Shown here: positions 1 to 52,893 of the stretch, in pieces | Layout of the letters: each line of letters opens with the position of its first letter | Position numbering within the stretch: the stretch's first letter is position 1 | Origin: Chrysomallon squamiferum | Lineage: Eukaryota; Mollusca; Gastropoda; Neomphalida; Peltospiridae | Direction of reading: 5' to 3' | Length of the DNA stretch: 64,000 nt | NCBI GenBank assembly: GCA_012295275.1 | Contig: CM022679.1 | Span: 1,587,775 to 1,651,774 of the forward strand | The notes under the pieces: generated by a model | Told to the model about the DNA's origin: nothing | Seen by the model: the letters and a program-made list of their open reading frames with translations, nothing else | The model's database searches: none | Made by a program: the position numbers and the translations under genes

Positions 1-234
1 GAATATCATAAATATTATTCAGGTACAGCATTTCTGATTGGCAAAGAAACCTAAAAAATTTGTATAATTCAGTTAACTGACCTAATAATCATTAATATAA
101 AGCTAGATACAATGACTAATTTTATTTTGATTGTGTGTGTACTTGTGTGTGTGTGTGTGTGATCTCTGTGTCTACATGTATGTCAGGATGTTTAATATTT
201 TAACAAACATTTCTAAAACATTTAATTTTTTCAG

Positions 235-13271
<13,037 letters not shown>

Positions 13272-16200
13272 TGAGTGTGCAATACTGCTGTTGCTGTAGT
13301 TGTAGTAATTCCATCATCATCGAAAACCACTTATTATACGTTTCATGATATGGGAAGATACACTCCAGTACTGCATTCCCATTTTTAACTTGATGTTTGG
13401 TGTTTGAATGATATGGGGATATTTTTCATTATCATCTGAATTGAATGTTTTTATGTATATGATGAAGGATAATTATCATCATTGAAATCCAATATTTTAA
13501 ACTTTTACTATGCAAAATAAAGAACCTAATACATTTATGTCTTTGCTGCTTACAAAACTGACTGACATTTGTATTGCTTTGTTCTGTAATGTTGGGTATT
13601 TTGTCGGTTTGAAGTTAAAGAAAACAAATAAAATGTTAGTGAAAATGTTTTTTTTAATCAGAAAATGCTCAAGTTGTTGTCTGATGTTTCTCTTTCAGAA
13701 TCTAAATATGTTGACTTCATCAAAAAACATTCAATAACTATATTGTCAAGTATCAGAGCAAGTAATAGGGTTAAATAGTGAAAAACATACTCTCAGAAAT
13801 AAATGTCTACAGTTACAAATTAACAGGCCATTACACTACTCTAAAACTTGTTATCTTTGTTTTCTTGTAGTTTTGTTTGTATTTGTAGTGGTACCAATGT
13901 GCAGTGAGAGACCTGCTCCTGACTAAATATACTAAGAATATATTTCAGATTTGGGGTTTCACTTTGTTGGTTTCACTTTGAGGGATTTATTTTATCAGGT
14001 TTCTCTTCTTTCATTTTCTTCTGTTAATTTAATTTTATTATCACTTCAAAATAAAATAAAAGCTGTGATTCATTTACATTTTTCTATTATAAATGCATCA
14101 GAAACATTCCAAATTTGTTTTTACTAAAAATGTTGTGTTTTTGGATTTGCATGCTTGGCTAATTTGTATTAACCAGAGTGTTTGTGTGTGCATGTCCATG
14201 CCAAATGAAGTTATACCTTTATATTTTTCTAGGCAATATTCAAAATCATTTACACATCATACATTACTCTGTCAACAACTAAGATTGATGAAATCCAGGA
14301 GTTAGCATAAATAGGATCTTGCTTATACTAAAACTCTAATTATTGTTGTTTTTTGTTTTTTCTATTTGTTATTTTTATCTATAGACAAAACCAAGTTAAA
14401 ATGAACTTACTCATCTGTTAGAATTTTATGTATAAATTTGAAGGCAGGATTGTATAACATTTGTGTGAATGCAAGATTTACTTTCTGATTCTGTTCAGAA
14501 TAAATTTTATATTGTGTGATTGTCAGAGTTTGAGATGATGACAGTTGTGATATCACATTTGTGATAAAAATATATGACATGCCACTGACTGATTACAGTT
14601 TTCACGAAGAAGAGAAAAAATTTACTTTTTCATCTAAAACAGGTTTGATAAGTATTGTGTTGATATTTGTAAATGGGACCATGTTTTAAATTTATTACTT
14701 AGGTGTTGTTGGGGTTTTTTTTTTTTTTTCAGTATTTCAGAGTTTGTTATTGTTTGGGTGTTTATATTTTATTATTTAAGTTTTTACACCAGTTTAAAGA
14801 ACTTTTGATGAGTTCCCTTGAAGAAGTACACAAAGCAGAGGTCATATTATATTTATTTTTTATTTAATTTTTAATCCCAGATTCAGCTGCTACTTTTTTT
14901 ATTATTATTATTATTATTTAGTCTTTTATTTTATTTTATATTTCATTTTATTTATTCATTTATGTATTTATTTATTATTTTCTCAGAAATACCAATATAG
15001 GTATTATGATAATATATAAGTTTCAATGGTATTTCACAACTCGAAATGAACTTGGATCATTTTAAAGTTTAACATATTCCACTCACTAAATCATATATTA
15101 AGTAGTTTTTTACTTTATACACAACATTTATAAGTACTGCATACCTAGTCAATCCTTGTTAAAATTGAAAATAAAAATCTTTAAAAATTAAAATCTAAAA
15201 ATAGCAGCTTCTTCTGAAGCCAGTATCAGCAGTAACTCTGACTTTGTGTACCTTTCATGGAAACATGTCATATTTGTTATAATTAAATATTGTTACTGAA
15301 ACTCACTGTAAATAGAATTTGACTATTTATTTGTTAATATATAAACCACTGCTGTTGATATCCAATTGTACTGGTTTTCTTAAAATGTTGGGAGTATATA
15401 TAAATTTCAGTAATGCATACCATTAATATATAGCAAGGCACAATGTAAAAATGTTAAAAATAAACATGTTTTAAATATGTTTTATAACTTAAAATATAGT
15501 TGTTTGACTTTTGTGTGTGTGTTAGAGTTTCAGTATTCTGAATATACATGTGCAAGCGCAACTTCGTTTATTTGTTTTGTTTTGAAAGATATAAACAATA
15601 ACATTAATAACAGAGTATTTATATAGTTATTTAGTTTAGCTGTGATTGTTTTATTAAATAAATCTATAATTAATATATTACCCACAAACAGATCACCTTA
15701 AAAATTAAATTAAAAAACTAATACGTAATAACCTTTTTTATTTTTAGTTAATTTTGTATGGTTTTTTATTTGTATTATTTTTTTTTTTTTTATTATTTTG
15801 TTATTATTATTTTTATTTTATTTTTATTTGACTATGGGGTTTTTTTTAAGACAAAAAAAGAGAGACATTTTTATCATTATTATTATTTATTTATTTATTA
15901 TTTATAAACATTATAAGATATTTTTAGAAACACTGGGACACTGTGTAACCTATAGGTAACACTATTACTTCTCCACATTGATACTACACCCTCCTCATAC
16001 TACATCATCACCATCACTGCAGCTACTACAGCCATCATAATTCCACTAACTTTGTTACTACACAAGTTTTAATAACATGATTCTGGTGCGTTTGCATGCA
16101 ACTGTTAAACTCTGGATCTCTGATCATATGAAACCCAGCTGTTTTCAAATTGTCTTTTATTTCTTTTATTTTTATACAGTTTTATATAACTGCTATTAAA

Positions 16201-17721
16201 CTGTATTTATCACTTTGTCTCCAGAGAATTCATTTCCTTTTTATAATATATTTTTGTTTGTTGCAGATATCAAAATGTGATACTGCAATTACTTCATGCA
16301 GCAGATCATTTTGTTTGTAAATTTAAATCCAGCTTATGCTTCAGTTATTTCAGTTTTGTAATAACCCTTACACACACTAGCTTTCATTCTAACTGTAATG
16401 TACATAGGTAATAGCAATGCTGGGTGAATATTTCTGGTGTGGATAGAGGTCAAATTTGTCCTGGTTAAACATTTTCATATGCATTTCTCATCTGGTTTGT
16501 TTCAGATCACAAAACATGTTCTGTATGAAAGCATTTTTACATCACATGACATTTATGTAAATTATCTTGACTATTTTTTTACATATGATCTAAATATACC
16601 ATTCAGCACTCAGTAGTCTGCTTAAAGTTTGAGGGTTGCTTTATAACAAGGGTATTTAATACCATGATATATTCCCATGGTATTATTTCTTATAGGTTAC
16701 CATATTCAGATTACTTATTAAATATAGAAACAGTATTATAAGTTCTGAAAGAAAATACAAGTTTTTTCCTTTTGTAATTCCATTTGTATTTTTGTGTGAT
16801 TTTTGCTAGGTAACGTAAAGTATTTTAAAAACAGTTGTTTACTCCAGATTCCACTAATGTATAAAAGTGATAGAACTTCATGGAATAACATTTAATTGTG
16901 TTCTCACAACTCAAGAAATCCAGTTTAGTTTGACTTTAAATTTGAATTCACCAGTGCATGGCTCATGTACTGACATCACACTGGATGCAGTTTCTATTTT
17001 TATATTTATATACTAAGAAATAATTTTAAAAAGTATTAAATAAATAAAACCAAAATTATGAATACAGCAATGTTATTTCAAAGTGTTTCATGAAACAACC
17101 CAACTTTTCTACAGATGAAGGGTACTTCAACATTGCATCTGAAAGTAATTTTTTTTTTTTTACTTGTTTTGCAAATTAAATTGAAGAAACAGCTTGAGCC
17201 AATAAAACTAAACCATATTGTTTTTCTTTCTTTTTCTTTTCTTTTCTTTTATTCATTTACAGATAGCTCGATAAGTAAATAGCTAATCAGGCAGAAAATG
17301 TTAATTAAGAGAGGTTAATATGTATTTATTTATGTATTTATTTATTTATTTATTTATTTATTTATACTTGCTGAGGGTTGTTAATTTGTGTCTGTGATTC
17401 ACAGCTTGGTGTTTTCATTTTAATGATCAAAACTAATTGAGCATAATATACATATATATATATATACTGTGGTTTTATCATGTACATTTGTCAATACATG
17501 TCTTTTCCAAATACCAGGTTACAAATCTGGGGTTAATAAAAATAAAAGGGAAAAAATAATTCAGTATTTTTTGTTGTTTTTTTATTATTATTATTATTAT
17601 TTATATTATCATTATTTTTAGTGGTTATTATTATTGTTATTATTATTATTAATTTACTGTTATTTATATTATTATTGTTGTTATTATTATTATTAATTTA
17701 CTGTTATTTATATTATTATTG

Positions 17722-17792
<71 letters not shown>

Positions 17793-18140
17793 TTATTATT
17801 ATTATTCCAATACTGAGGGCCTGAGTTTTGGCATTTTATTTTTATGCTGAAGCAGAATTTAAAATTGCCACAGATAAATAAATGAATCTGAAATTCCATT
17901 AGGTTCCTGCAACTTCTAAACGTTTGGCATGCAACATCAAAATTGAATTGTGGAAAGCAGAACTAAAACTGAACTATCTCTGAGTCAATTCAAGTAGCAT
18001 TTACATTTTATGGGAAGAAGAAGAACAAATTTTTTTTTTTTTTTTAAATGTAAGGAAAAGTAAATATTGTATTTCTCTTAAAAAAACCACCAAAACATTC
18101 GTTTCATTTTTGTATTATTTATTTATTTATTTATTTTAAT
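13272..18140 (+). other. PDXDC1 3' untranslated and intergenic sequence
   Basis: This stretch is AT-rich and holds several AATAAA words (for example about 14053 and 15461), so more than one poly(A) site is possible; I cannot choose. It also holds a short palindrome around a GATATATTCC spacer (about 16656-16683), ATTT runs (17321-17365), and nothing coding that I can support. Confidence 0.5.
17582..17812 (+). repeat. ATT microsatellite with an internal 50-bp duplication
   Basis: An (ATT)n tract. The segment TTATTAATTTACTGTTATTT occurs twice within it (about 17645 and 17690), followed by about 28 pure ATT units. Confidence 0.9.
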
Positions 18141-18149
18141 TAAAATCAC

Positions 18150-18930
18150 AGGTTGTTTTTCCCGACGTTTCTTGTCACAAACGCATCTGCTTGATCGTGT
18201 TTTACGACAAAACTTTGAAATATAAATTACCTCTTCCTTTTCCACCCACGACATTGAAAAATCACGTGATACGAGAATTTAGCGTTTCACAGAATTAGTC
18301 TTCTGACACCGACTAGGAAAATAAAAATAAAATTTGTGATCAGGCAATCGGTCCATTTCATTTTAATAAAGCGTGTTAATTTCGGCCTTTACTAAAGCCA
18401 ACTTCATTTTACGAAATAGTAAGTCGTTGTTTAGCGTGCTTTAAAATAAATCATTCTATGAAATGTCATTAGGCTATTGATAAGTAGCGCCAACAGACGT
18501 GTTTTCGCGCAAACAGTCATACTGTAAGGAATTCAATGCTACACGGAAAGGACCAATATTTCATATCTTCTTTGAGCGAATAAAATACTTAGTTACTAAG
18601 ATAAAGGTGATATTTTTAATTACACTGACTTGATAAATGTAAAAATACACGTTCTGAATTTACACGGTTCGGGTATTTATAATTATAGGTCGTTTCCGTT
18701 TCCACCGATTCCCAAACTGAATGACGGGCGGTCAGAGGGAACACGCCATAGTTGCGTGTTAGTAATATCTAAATAATTAAGTAATAATAGCTTTTATTTA
18801 ATTTTATTTTTGTTGTAAAAATCCTGTACGCTAAAAATAATGTTTCCTGAGGGAGACGTCTAGGCGTATTTCATTACAAGAAAGTAATATTCAGTTATCA
18901 AGTCGACAATAGAATAGCCATGGTATCACC
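18150..18930. promoter_or_regulatory. Orphan CpG-bearing promoter-like patch
   Basis: This stretch has many CpG dinucleotides in a window where they are scarce. It contains TCACGTGA (18262-18269), GTTTCCGTTTCC (18692-18703, reverse complement of an ISRE-like GAAACGGAAAC core) and GACGGGCGG (about 18722). It resembles the CpG-bearing TRAF7/EIF3D divergent promoter. I could not identify a gene starting here, so it may drive an unrecognised non-coding or distant transcript, or be an enhancer. Confidence 0.4.
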
Positions 18931-21900
18931 TAATAATAGTAACAAAAACAAAACGAAAAAGAACATCATCATAATTTCATAATTATTGATGAAGCAGCAA
19001 CTGTAGTAGTAGCAGTGGTAGCACTAATTGAAGTAGTAGTAATAGCAGTACCAGTATTAATTGTTCTAGTAATAGTAGTAATTGTATTAATAGTAGCTGA
19101 TTTCTGTGATCACTCACTGGTGTAAATAGTAATGCTTTTTAAAATTGTTATTGATTTACAAAAACATTATCTCCCTTGAGCTAAAAACAATTAATAATAA
19201 TAATAATAAATATGTTACTGAAAAAGCAGTGTACCGTAAAGGCATTGTCATGGTTCAGATTATAGGCCTAGTGAACGTAGACAAATCTTTGACATTTTAT
19301 ATTTACATAGCAAAACAACAGCACAATATTCAGAACAACTTGTGCAAACAAGGCATACATAAAATCTACAAGATTACGAAAATAACTGACTGCTAAATTT
19401 CAGCTGTCAAACGTTTTTGATTTTTATTTTTTATTATTTCTTTTTTTATGTTTTTTCAAAATTTATATTTATAAAGACGGAATAAATTTTATTTATTTAT
19501 TTATTTAATGACAAAGAACACTGATTTACAGATTTGTTGCATTTGATATTATTTTTAAAAAAAGAAGAAATAAAAGTTGCAAAATGAGAGGAAACCAGTT
19601 GACATTTCATGGGCTACTCTTTCCCATTAGCAGCAAGCAGTCTTTTAATGCACCCACCCATAAATTAGTACATATCACCTTAGTTGTATCAGTTGCAGAG
19701 TACAGGCTGGAAACAATTTTTTTTTAAAAAGCTTGAGTATTTACCAAAAACTATTGAAACTTTATGACAGATTCTCATCAAAGTCATATTTGTAACATGA
19801 ATTATCACAGTACTCCTGTTACACTATTTCAAGTCAATTCCTTATTTCCCATTCTAGAAAATATCTCGACAGCTGGTTTTTCAAATGCTGTCCTGTGAAA
19901 TATCTATAAAAAAGATTCTTCCTGCTAACAAAAAAAAGAACAATTCATGCAAAATGTTTCCTTTCTGTGAATGTAAATATTAATGATTATATTAAAAATA
20001 TTCTGAGTAGTCCCAGACAAAAATGGTATGTAAATACACAAACACATATTTATGAAATATTTAGAACACAGTTAACAGTGTATTTTATATTTTATTATGC
20101 TTTTTATCACATGCTTGGTAGAAATCAATGAAAAATATTGAAATTCATATTAATTATAATGCATTTCAAAATAGAAATTAAATATTACTATGTGATTATG
20201 ATTTTTAAAAATGTATTAAAATATCTTTTAAAAAAATTAAATAAAACAAAGCATAATGTAAGATTAAAAATCAATAAATTAATAAATGGTGTATTAAAAA
20301 GTATATAAAATTTATACAATAAAAATACTTTTTTGTTCAACTGATGTTTCATCAGATATTTTCATTAGCATGAAAGAAATTTACTTGTTTTAGGATAAAC
20401 CAAAATCTCTGTGTGTTTGTTTCTGATATGTATATGCATGTACTGAGTGTACAGAATGTGTGTATGTGTTTGTGTGTCTGTCTGATATAATTAAAAGTTG
20501 ATAAGCAAGGTAAGTTATGGTGTTAACACAATGTGTGTATTCATAATTAATGTAAAAACCATTTTATAAAAAGAAAAAAAGGGTTCAAGTTGTTTTTTAA
20601 AAGTGATAAAATACTGAATACATAAATTTATAATAACCAAATAAAACTGCCTTTGACTTCTTCCTTTTTGGAAAATAAAATAAGTAATTAATAATAACAA
20701 CAAGAAAGTTTGTGCAAAATTCATTTTGAGGCATGCTGTAATAACAGTTTCTTATGACTACTAATAATAATGAATAAATAAAAAATATTTTAATTACTAA
20801 AAATAAAACATTTGATTGAAAGACATATTTCTCTTTCGCTGTCTCTATAACATATATGTAAATATATATTCATAAACTAATAACATTAATAATGGAATAA
20901 AAAACGAGCATCTTTTTCTTTCCACCTTTTAAAGTCTGCTTTTCAAGGAATACAAAGATTATTTTGGAATGTGAAACAAAGAGAAAACAAATATTGTAAA
21001 TATTGGGTAGGTCATTTTGTGAAATAACAAAGTGCCATTTTTCTATAACATTTATATCAAATAACTATTCTAAGAAAAAGGCAAAGTACAATTAATACAG
21101 AGTTACATTTATTTAAAATGTGAATATAAAAAGAAATTTTTTATGGTAATCTCAAGTGTTAAAATTTATTTAAAAATTAACAGGAATGGTAATGTAAATC
21201 AGATAGAAAGTGAAAAAGAGAGAGGAAAAATAAAAAATAAAAAATGTCCGAAAAGGGAAAAAATAAAATATATATATATCCATAGGAAGATCTGATTCTT
21301 GAAAGATTTTTATAAAAAATTTTTTAACTGAAATTAAGAACAATTCTCATGATTTTATAACATTATATTAATAATAAGTAAATAAATAAATAAATAATAA
21401 TAAAATAAAATTAAGAAATGATATTTGTACTAAAATCTACCTGTGTGAGTAAAAATGCTATGGAAGACGACTAAAATATTTTTGATATCACTGAGTGAAT
21501 ACAAAATGGATACCAAATGTCACAGTCACACTTGTCACATATGAAACAATATTTACAACACTCTTCATTTTCTCTACTGTGCAATATATCCCAAATAGTT
21601 ATTTTACTGAACAGTAATTCCCATTTTCTGTACAGTGGAATATATCTGATTTGTTTTTCGATGAACAATATTTGCCATTTTCTCTACTGTGCAATGTATC
21701 CCATTTATTTTTCACTAATTAATATTTCCCATTTTCTGTACTTTAAGAATTCAGATTTTCTTTATTAGACAATATTTCCAATTTTATTCATACTGTACAG
21801 AATATCAAAAAAACTTTCTCTAACGTATAAACATCCTGTTTTTTCTGTATTGTACAATGTGTCTCTGTTTTGAATTTTTTTTCAAGTTTTACTGTGAATA

Positions 21901-22127
21901 CATCTACTTCTTTTGGATAATATATTTATTTATTTTCTGCACAGTATAAATACATTAATCTCTTTTTTCTTAACAATACATTAAAACATCTTCACCGTTG
22001 TTTTGTACTGTACAGCACATAAACAGTTCTGGAAATCATCGTCTTTTCTTTGATGTACAAGAGATGTCAAAACATCAGATAGCTGCTCTCTTTTGCTCAA
22101 ATTGTTATTGATGTCCAAGACCAAGCT
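18931..22127. other. Region downstream of TRAF7, probably including its 3' UTR
   Basis: TRAF7 ends at 22128 on the minus strand, so part of this is its 3' untranslated region; the poly(A) site was not determined. It begins with an AGT/GTA-rich simple stretch (about 18990-19100) and is otherwise AT-rich. I see no supported coding region. Confidence 0.45.
21540..21770 (-). repeat. Degenerate ~70-bp tandem repeat
   Basis: Three to four diverged copies share CATTTTCTCTACTGTGCAAT, then a variable segment ending in AATATTTCC or AGTAATTCC. The repeat lies in the probable TRAF7 3' UTR. Confidence 0.6.
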
Positions 22128-47428
<25,301 letters not shown>

Positions 47429-48263
47429 GCCGCTAACAAGATTAGCTTGATAGCGTTTATTTACAGTTAATTATCAGTATTGTTATTAACGAAACAAAAA
47501 CACACACTCTTCGCAAACCGGATATATATGTAATAACATGTCATGCAGCAAATAAAATATATGCAATAAACTAATAATAATAATAATAATAATAATATAT
47601 GTTTTAAATTAGCACTGATACCTGAACTGATTTCTTTATTATGTCAGTTATTTTGTTGTGAATTTAATTAAATTTATTTTATTTATTTTTAAGATAGCTA
47701 GTATAAATCGTTTGCTCGAGTAAAAGAATTTCATTTCTGTTAATTTGTATGAAATAGACAGCAATTTTCAATAGCCACTAACCGCAGATTTCATCTAGAC
47801 TAGGAAACTGTTTAAACTTTAATCATATCCTGTAGGCTGTAACTGTTACTATTGGTAAATGAAAATAAATCGAATTAAACATCCATATCTATGTGTTCTT
47901 TTTTGAATCCTGTCTCACTGTTAAGATTCAATGGCTACAAATGGCTTTAAAAAACTGTCTTTAAAAAAAAAACGAGCTTGACGATGAGAGAAAAAGAGTT
48001 GGGAGTTGCTCGGTTTTCAACTAAAATTGCATATATTATCCCATAAAAGCGTATTGTAATTGCTAACAATGTTTTAGCGCATTAAGAGATTGTTTGGCAG
48101 ATATCTCACCACATTATGCATATATTTAGTTATTTCAAAGTATTAAATCTGATACAGCTTTATCAGGTATGGTGTTTTATATCACCTTCATGCCATTTAC
48201 TTCGGAACTGGTACTTAGCGGCCATCTTTCAATTTCCGGTTTGAGCACGTTGTAGGGGAAAAT
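47429..48263. promoter_or_regulatory. Divergent promoter region between TRAF7 and EIF3D
   Basis: The two start codons point away from each other across 835 bp. CpG dinucleotides are commoner near both ends (GCGTTTATTTACAG near 47453; TTACTTCGGAACTGG and TTTCCGG near 48200-48240) than in the flanking introns. TTTCCGG is an ETS-type core. I see no clear TATA box for either gene. Both genes are broadly expressed in other animals, so a shared housekeeping promoter is plausible. Confidence 0.6.
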
Positions 48264-49650
48264 ATGGCTCACTTTGACCCTCCGCAAATTCAAGAAAATC
48301 CCAATGGATGGGGCCCGTGTCAAGTTCCCGAAAAATTCAAGGATATGCCTTACCAACCATTTTCTAAAGACGTTAGATTGGGAAAGGTAACGAAAAACCA
48401 TCGCTGAATCATTGAAATTTTGTATCCATATTGTCAAGTTAATCACTCATTCATTGAATTCATTTAGTAACCGGCACTAAGTTACTGATTGGTTTCAGAT
48501 AAATGTAACTCATTTACTTCTTACCTTTTGTTAGAAAAAAAAAAGAAGGAAAGGAAAGAAAATTAACTGGCATCATCACTTTTGCAGTCTTGTTCCAGTT
48601 TCCAAACATTTCATTTTATTTTTTAAACTTCAGTCAGTAGCAGAGAAAACAATGAAATATGTCACTTTATGTGAAATTTCTATTTATAGGAATATAAAAA
48701 TTGTGTGCGTTTGTGTGTGTGTAAAATATGAATTTCCTACAAATATACCTGAAATGGAAAAAAGTTATTTTTATTTTTCTGTCATTTAGCAACATAAACA
48801 CAAAATGCCTTGTCTGGTTTCAAACCAATAATAGCAATATACATAAAATTTAAATCAAAATGAATCTTTTAATGAGCTATAGAGTATTTTCCAGCATGAA
48901 TTAATTGCACTAATTAAAACAAGTATGAACAATAACAATAAACAAAACATACTTCCAATCAGGAAATAACAGATCCCAATGCCAAGTCACCAAATATGCC
49001 ACTAAGTTTGGAGTTCACAACTTTCTCAGTAATTAACATCTTTTCAGAAAGAAATATTATCTAAAACTGCACTAAACTGGACTGTTATCAGACACAGTAA
49101 CACTTTAGCAGAAACAGAACCACTATGATGGCTACTTCAAATTAAGCATCTGCTATCTCATATATGTGTATGAAATTTGGCAGACTTAAGTAAGTGAAAA
49201 AGGCATAGTATTTTAGAATTCTGAAGAAAAAAATCTTAACTTTGTCAAATTGAATCAGTATACTGTGTTACTGCATTAGTAATTTCAGAACTATTTTTAA
49301 ATAACAAATCAAAAGATGTGATAATTATGCATTATAACAATTAAATAACATCAAATATATAGCATTAATCTTACATTAGAGGTCATGTCAGTTGTGTTTA
49401 CTTTCTTCAGGTATCTGACTGGACTGGTGGAACTTATCAGGATAAAAGATACCTAGGTATTTATAACTTTATTCCTTTCTGTGAATAAATACCTGTATTA
49501 TTTTATGTATGCAGTAAATGAACCAACCTACCCCACTCTTTTGAAAAATACAAACCCAAGCACCATATCTTATTCTTTTCAATTTTTGTTTTTCTCTTTT
49601 AGAATTTCAAATGTCTAAATAATGGGTTTTTTAAATTTTTTTTTTTTTTT

Positions 49651-49683
<33 letters not shown>

Positions 49684-52285
49684 AAGAGGTTATTTTCTGG
49701 GCTTAAACATGTTAATCTTACGCAGTAATTTTATAATAAAATTCTGTGGTTTAATAAACAACATAATATTAATAAAACAAAAATGTTAAACAAAAAATTC
49801 TGTTTTAATATTTACCCATTCAGTAATATCAGTTTTAACTCTGCTTTTACTTAATTTTTTGGGGTTTTTTTTTAGGTTTTTTTTTTTTTTTTTAAACCTA
49901 TACTGTAGAATATCCTTTTATTATTATTATTTTTTTTTTTTTTTTTATATATATATATCATTCAGCCACTGTTTTTACTTAAATTCTATTATATAAATAT
50001 TTATTGTCAGGAAAGTACAATTCAGCCTTTGGAGGAGGAAGTCAGTATGCGTACTACCATGAAGAGGATGAAACAACGTTCCAGCTGGTTGACAGCACAA
50101 AGGTGCAGCGGCCGATGTATCAGCGAGGTCGACGACTCTTTCAGCAGGTAACAATTCTTCATAACAAGTCAGCGAATGTCCAGTTTGTCTTTTTTATTAC
50201 ATGTAAAGGTTTAATTAGATGGTGTATTAAAAGTTTATTTTAAGAAATTTTGAACTGTAACAAACTGGTTGTAGTCAGTTTCTAATCGGGTGTATTCGCA
50301 GTAGTGGATGTCGGTGATGCAAGATGTAAAAACTGAACAGGTTTATTTTCAGAACAAACAGCGGAGAGAACGGGAACGAAGACAGCAGAATCAGGCCAGC
50401 ATGCAGGTGTTGTCGAAGACGCAGAAGAACAGGGAGAGGTAAATGTCACACTCGTTGTAGCTGTTTTTTAATTCACCTACATCTTTGTTGTGAGTTGTTT
50501 GAGAATAACATATCACCGAAATCAAATATTTAAAATACTGTATCAGACTTGATTAAAATACTTATCACTCGTACAGAATCAGTCCTAGTATAAAACTAGC
50601 TCCGAGTTGTGTACTGTCATTTGTGCTCTTCTGCCTTTCTGCTTGATAACATTTAGCAGTTTTGAGCAAAGTTTTATATGTCTTAGAAACAAATTATGAT
50701 TGTTATAAGTAAAGATTTTTTACGTTTTGCAGTTTTCAGCTAATTTGTATTTGTCTTATGTTGGTTAGAAGCTGAGATTCTAAATGTTTTTAAATTTTAC
50801 CAGAGACAGACAGAGGCTGCTGAAGAAATGGCAGAAACAGTTTGGTAAACAGATGCAAGAAAACCGTCAAAAGGTTATTTTTCAATCAGAATTTTTGCCT
50901 TTCTTTACACTTGCAAGGTTGGCTTTACAAATACCTTAATAATGAAAACATTGTTTCATTTAAAAAATAAGGAAATAAATAAAACAAAAGTTGTAAACGT
51001 GTTCATAAATCTGGGTTTTTCTACCTTGTTTGTTTCTCTTAAGTTTATTTCAGATATACTGTGAAATTCTTTATAATATTAAAAATGAAATTTGGATAAA
51101 CTCAGTTTGACTAAGTTCTTTTACACATAAATAATACAACTTAAAAACAGACGGGATGAGGATCAAATGATTTAAAAAAAAAAATTCTGCTTAGCCGTAT
51201 GTGTCCTGAAATTTCAAATGTTTAGCCTTTGACCCTATTTTAATAGCAAAACAGTATATATTAGTAATATCAAGTCATTTGTCTTGAGAGGTAATCTATC
51301 TGTAATGACAATAGACATCTGATCCAGCTAACATTGTTTTGCATTTAGTTGCTACATTAAAACATTTCACTGCACCCATACAAGAATTGCAGATTGTGAT
51401 GCAGTAGCAGACATTTGTTTTTTCCTACTGTTAACCAGTGACTGTGATTGTGTTTCAGGTTCCAATCAAACATCGTGATGCCTCTGTCCAGATCAAAGAT
51501 GACTGGAAGGTGGTGGAAGAGATGGACTTTCCTCGCCTAACCAAACTAAATCTGCCTCAAATCGAGGAGAGCAAAGACATGTAAGTTTTAGTCCTGTTTG
51601 TTTTTATAAATAAATGATTTCTCAGACCAGCACTTGCCATGAATAAAAGGTTTTGGGGTTAGCTTTGTTTGTCTGATCTCTAGGAGTGATTCCTGTTCAC
51701 ATACATTAGGGATATATCACATTCTGGCCAGCACTTTTCGACTAACACACAGACCATGGTATGTACTGACTTGTCTAAATCTGACAGTTGTTTAGAGTTT
51801 CTTCCTTGTTAAGTATTTCACTATTATTCTGTTCTTGTTGCATTCTGTCAAGGAGCACTGTTGTGTGTGTAAAATATTTTAAATTTGTTACCAGAATCAA
51901 ATGTGGTGCTATGGAGTATTACGACAAGAAGTATGACAGAGTCACAACCAAAAATGAAATGAAATTAAAACGAATCAACCGCATCTTCCACAAAGTGACC
52001 ACAACCGATGACCCTATTATTCGACAGGTAACCATGGCAATAGTGTCTTAATCACAGTACGATTTTTTACCAGATATTTTCTAAATCATTTCTGTCATTT
52101 TAAAAGTACTTATAATAAATACAAATTTGACATTTTTCCAACTGGATATTGCTAGTGTAAATTTTCAAGTTTAAAAAAAAAAATTAATTTTTTTTTTTAT
52201 TAATCGTTTTATAACAAGGAACTGATCTAAATGTAATTGCATGTCTAAACCAAATAAACACCATTATGCCTAAAGTCTTTGCCAA

Positions 52286-52328
<43 letters not shown>

Positions 52329-52861
52329 TTCAACTTTGTGAATGTTGATAAACTGAACACTTTCAGCTGGCTAAGACACAGGGTAACGTGTTCGCGACCG
52401 ATGCTATCCTGGCCACGCTGATGTGCTGCACAAGGTCCACGTACTCCTGGGACGTCATCGTGCAGCGTGTCGGAAACAAACTCTTTTTTGACAAACGAGA
52501 CGACTCCGAGTTTGACTTGCTCACTGTGAGCGAAACAGCAACTGAGCCTCCTCAGGAAGAGGGCAACAGCATCAACTCACCACGCAACCTTGCCCTGGAG
52601 GCCACCTTCATCAACCACAACTTCTCACAGCAAGTTCTTAGAATGGTGAGTAGAAGAATGTTTGTTTTTGTTATACTTCAGATGTCGATTTCAGCAAATG
52701 CAAATTTTTTATTTACTTTATTTGTTTTATGGATTTATAATTTGCCTAGTAAATGATAATAAAAATTTAAAAAATATATCCACATGGTCCTGATTAACAA
52801 TTTGGTTATAATGGCACAGTTCCAAATATTTCTTTAATTTTAACATCTTTTGATTGGTGTT

Positions 52862-52893
<32 letters not shown>

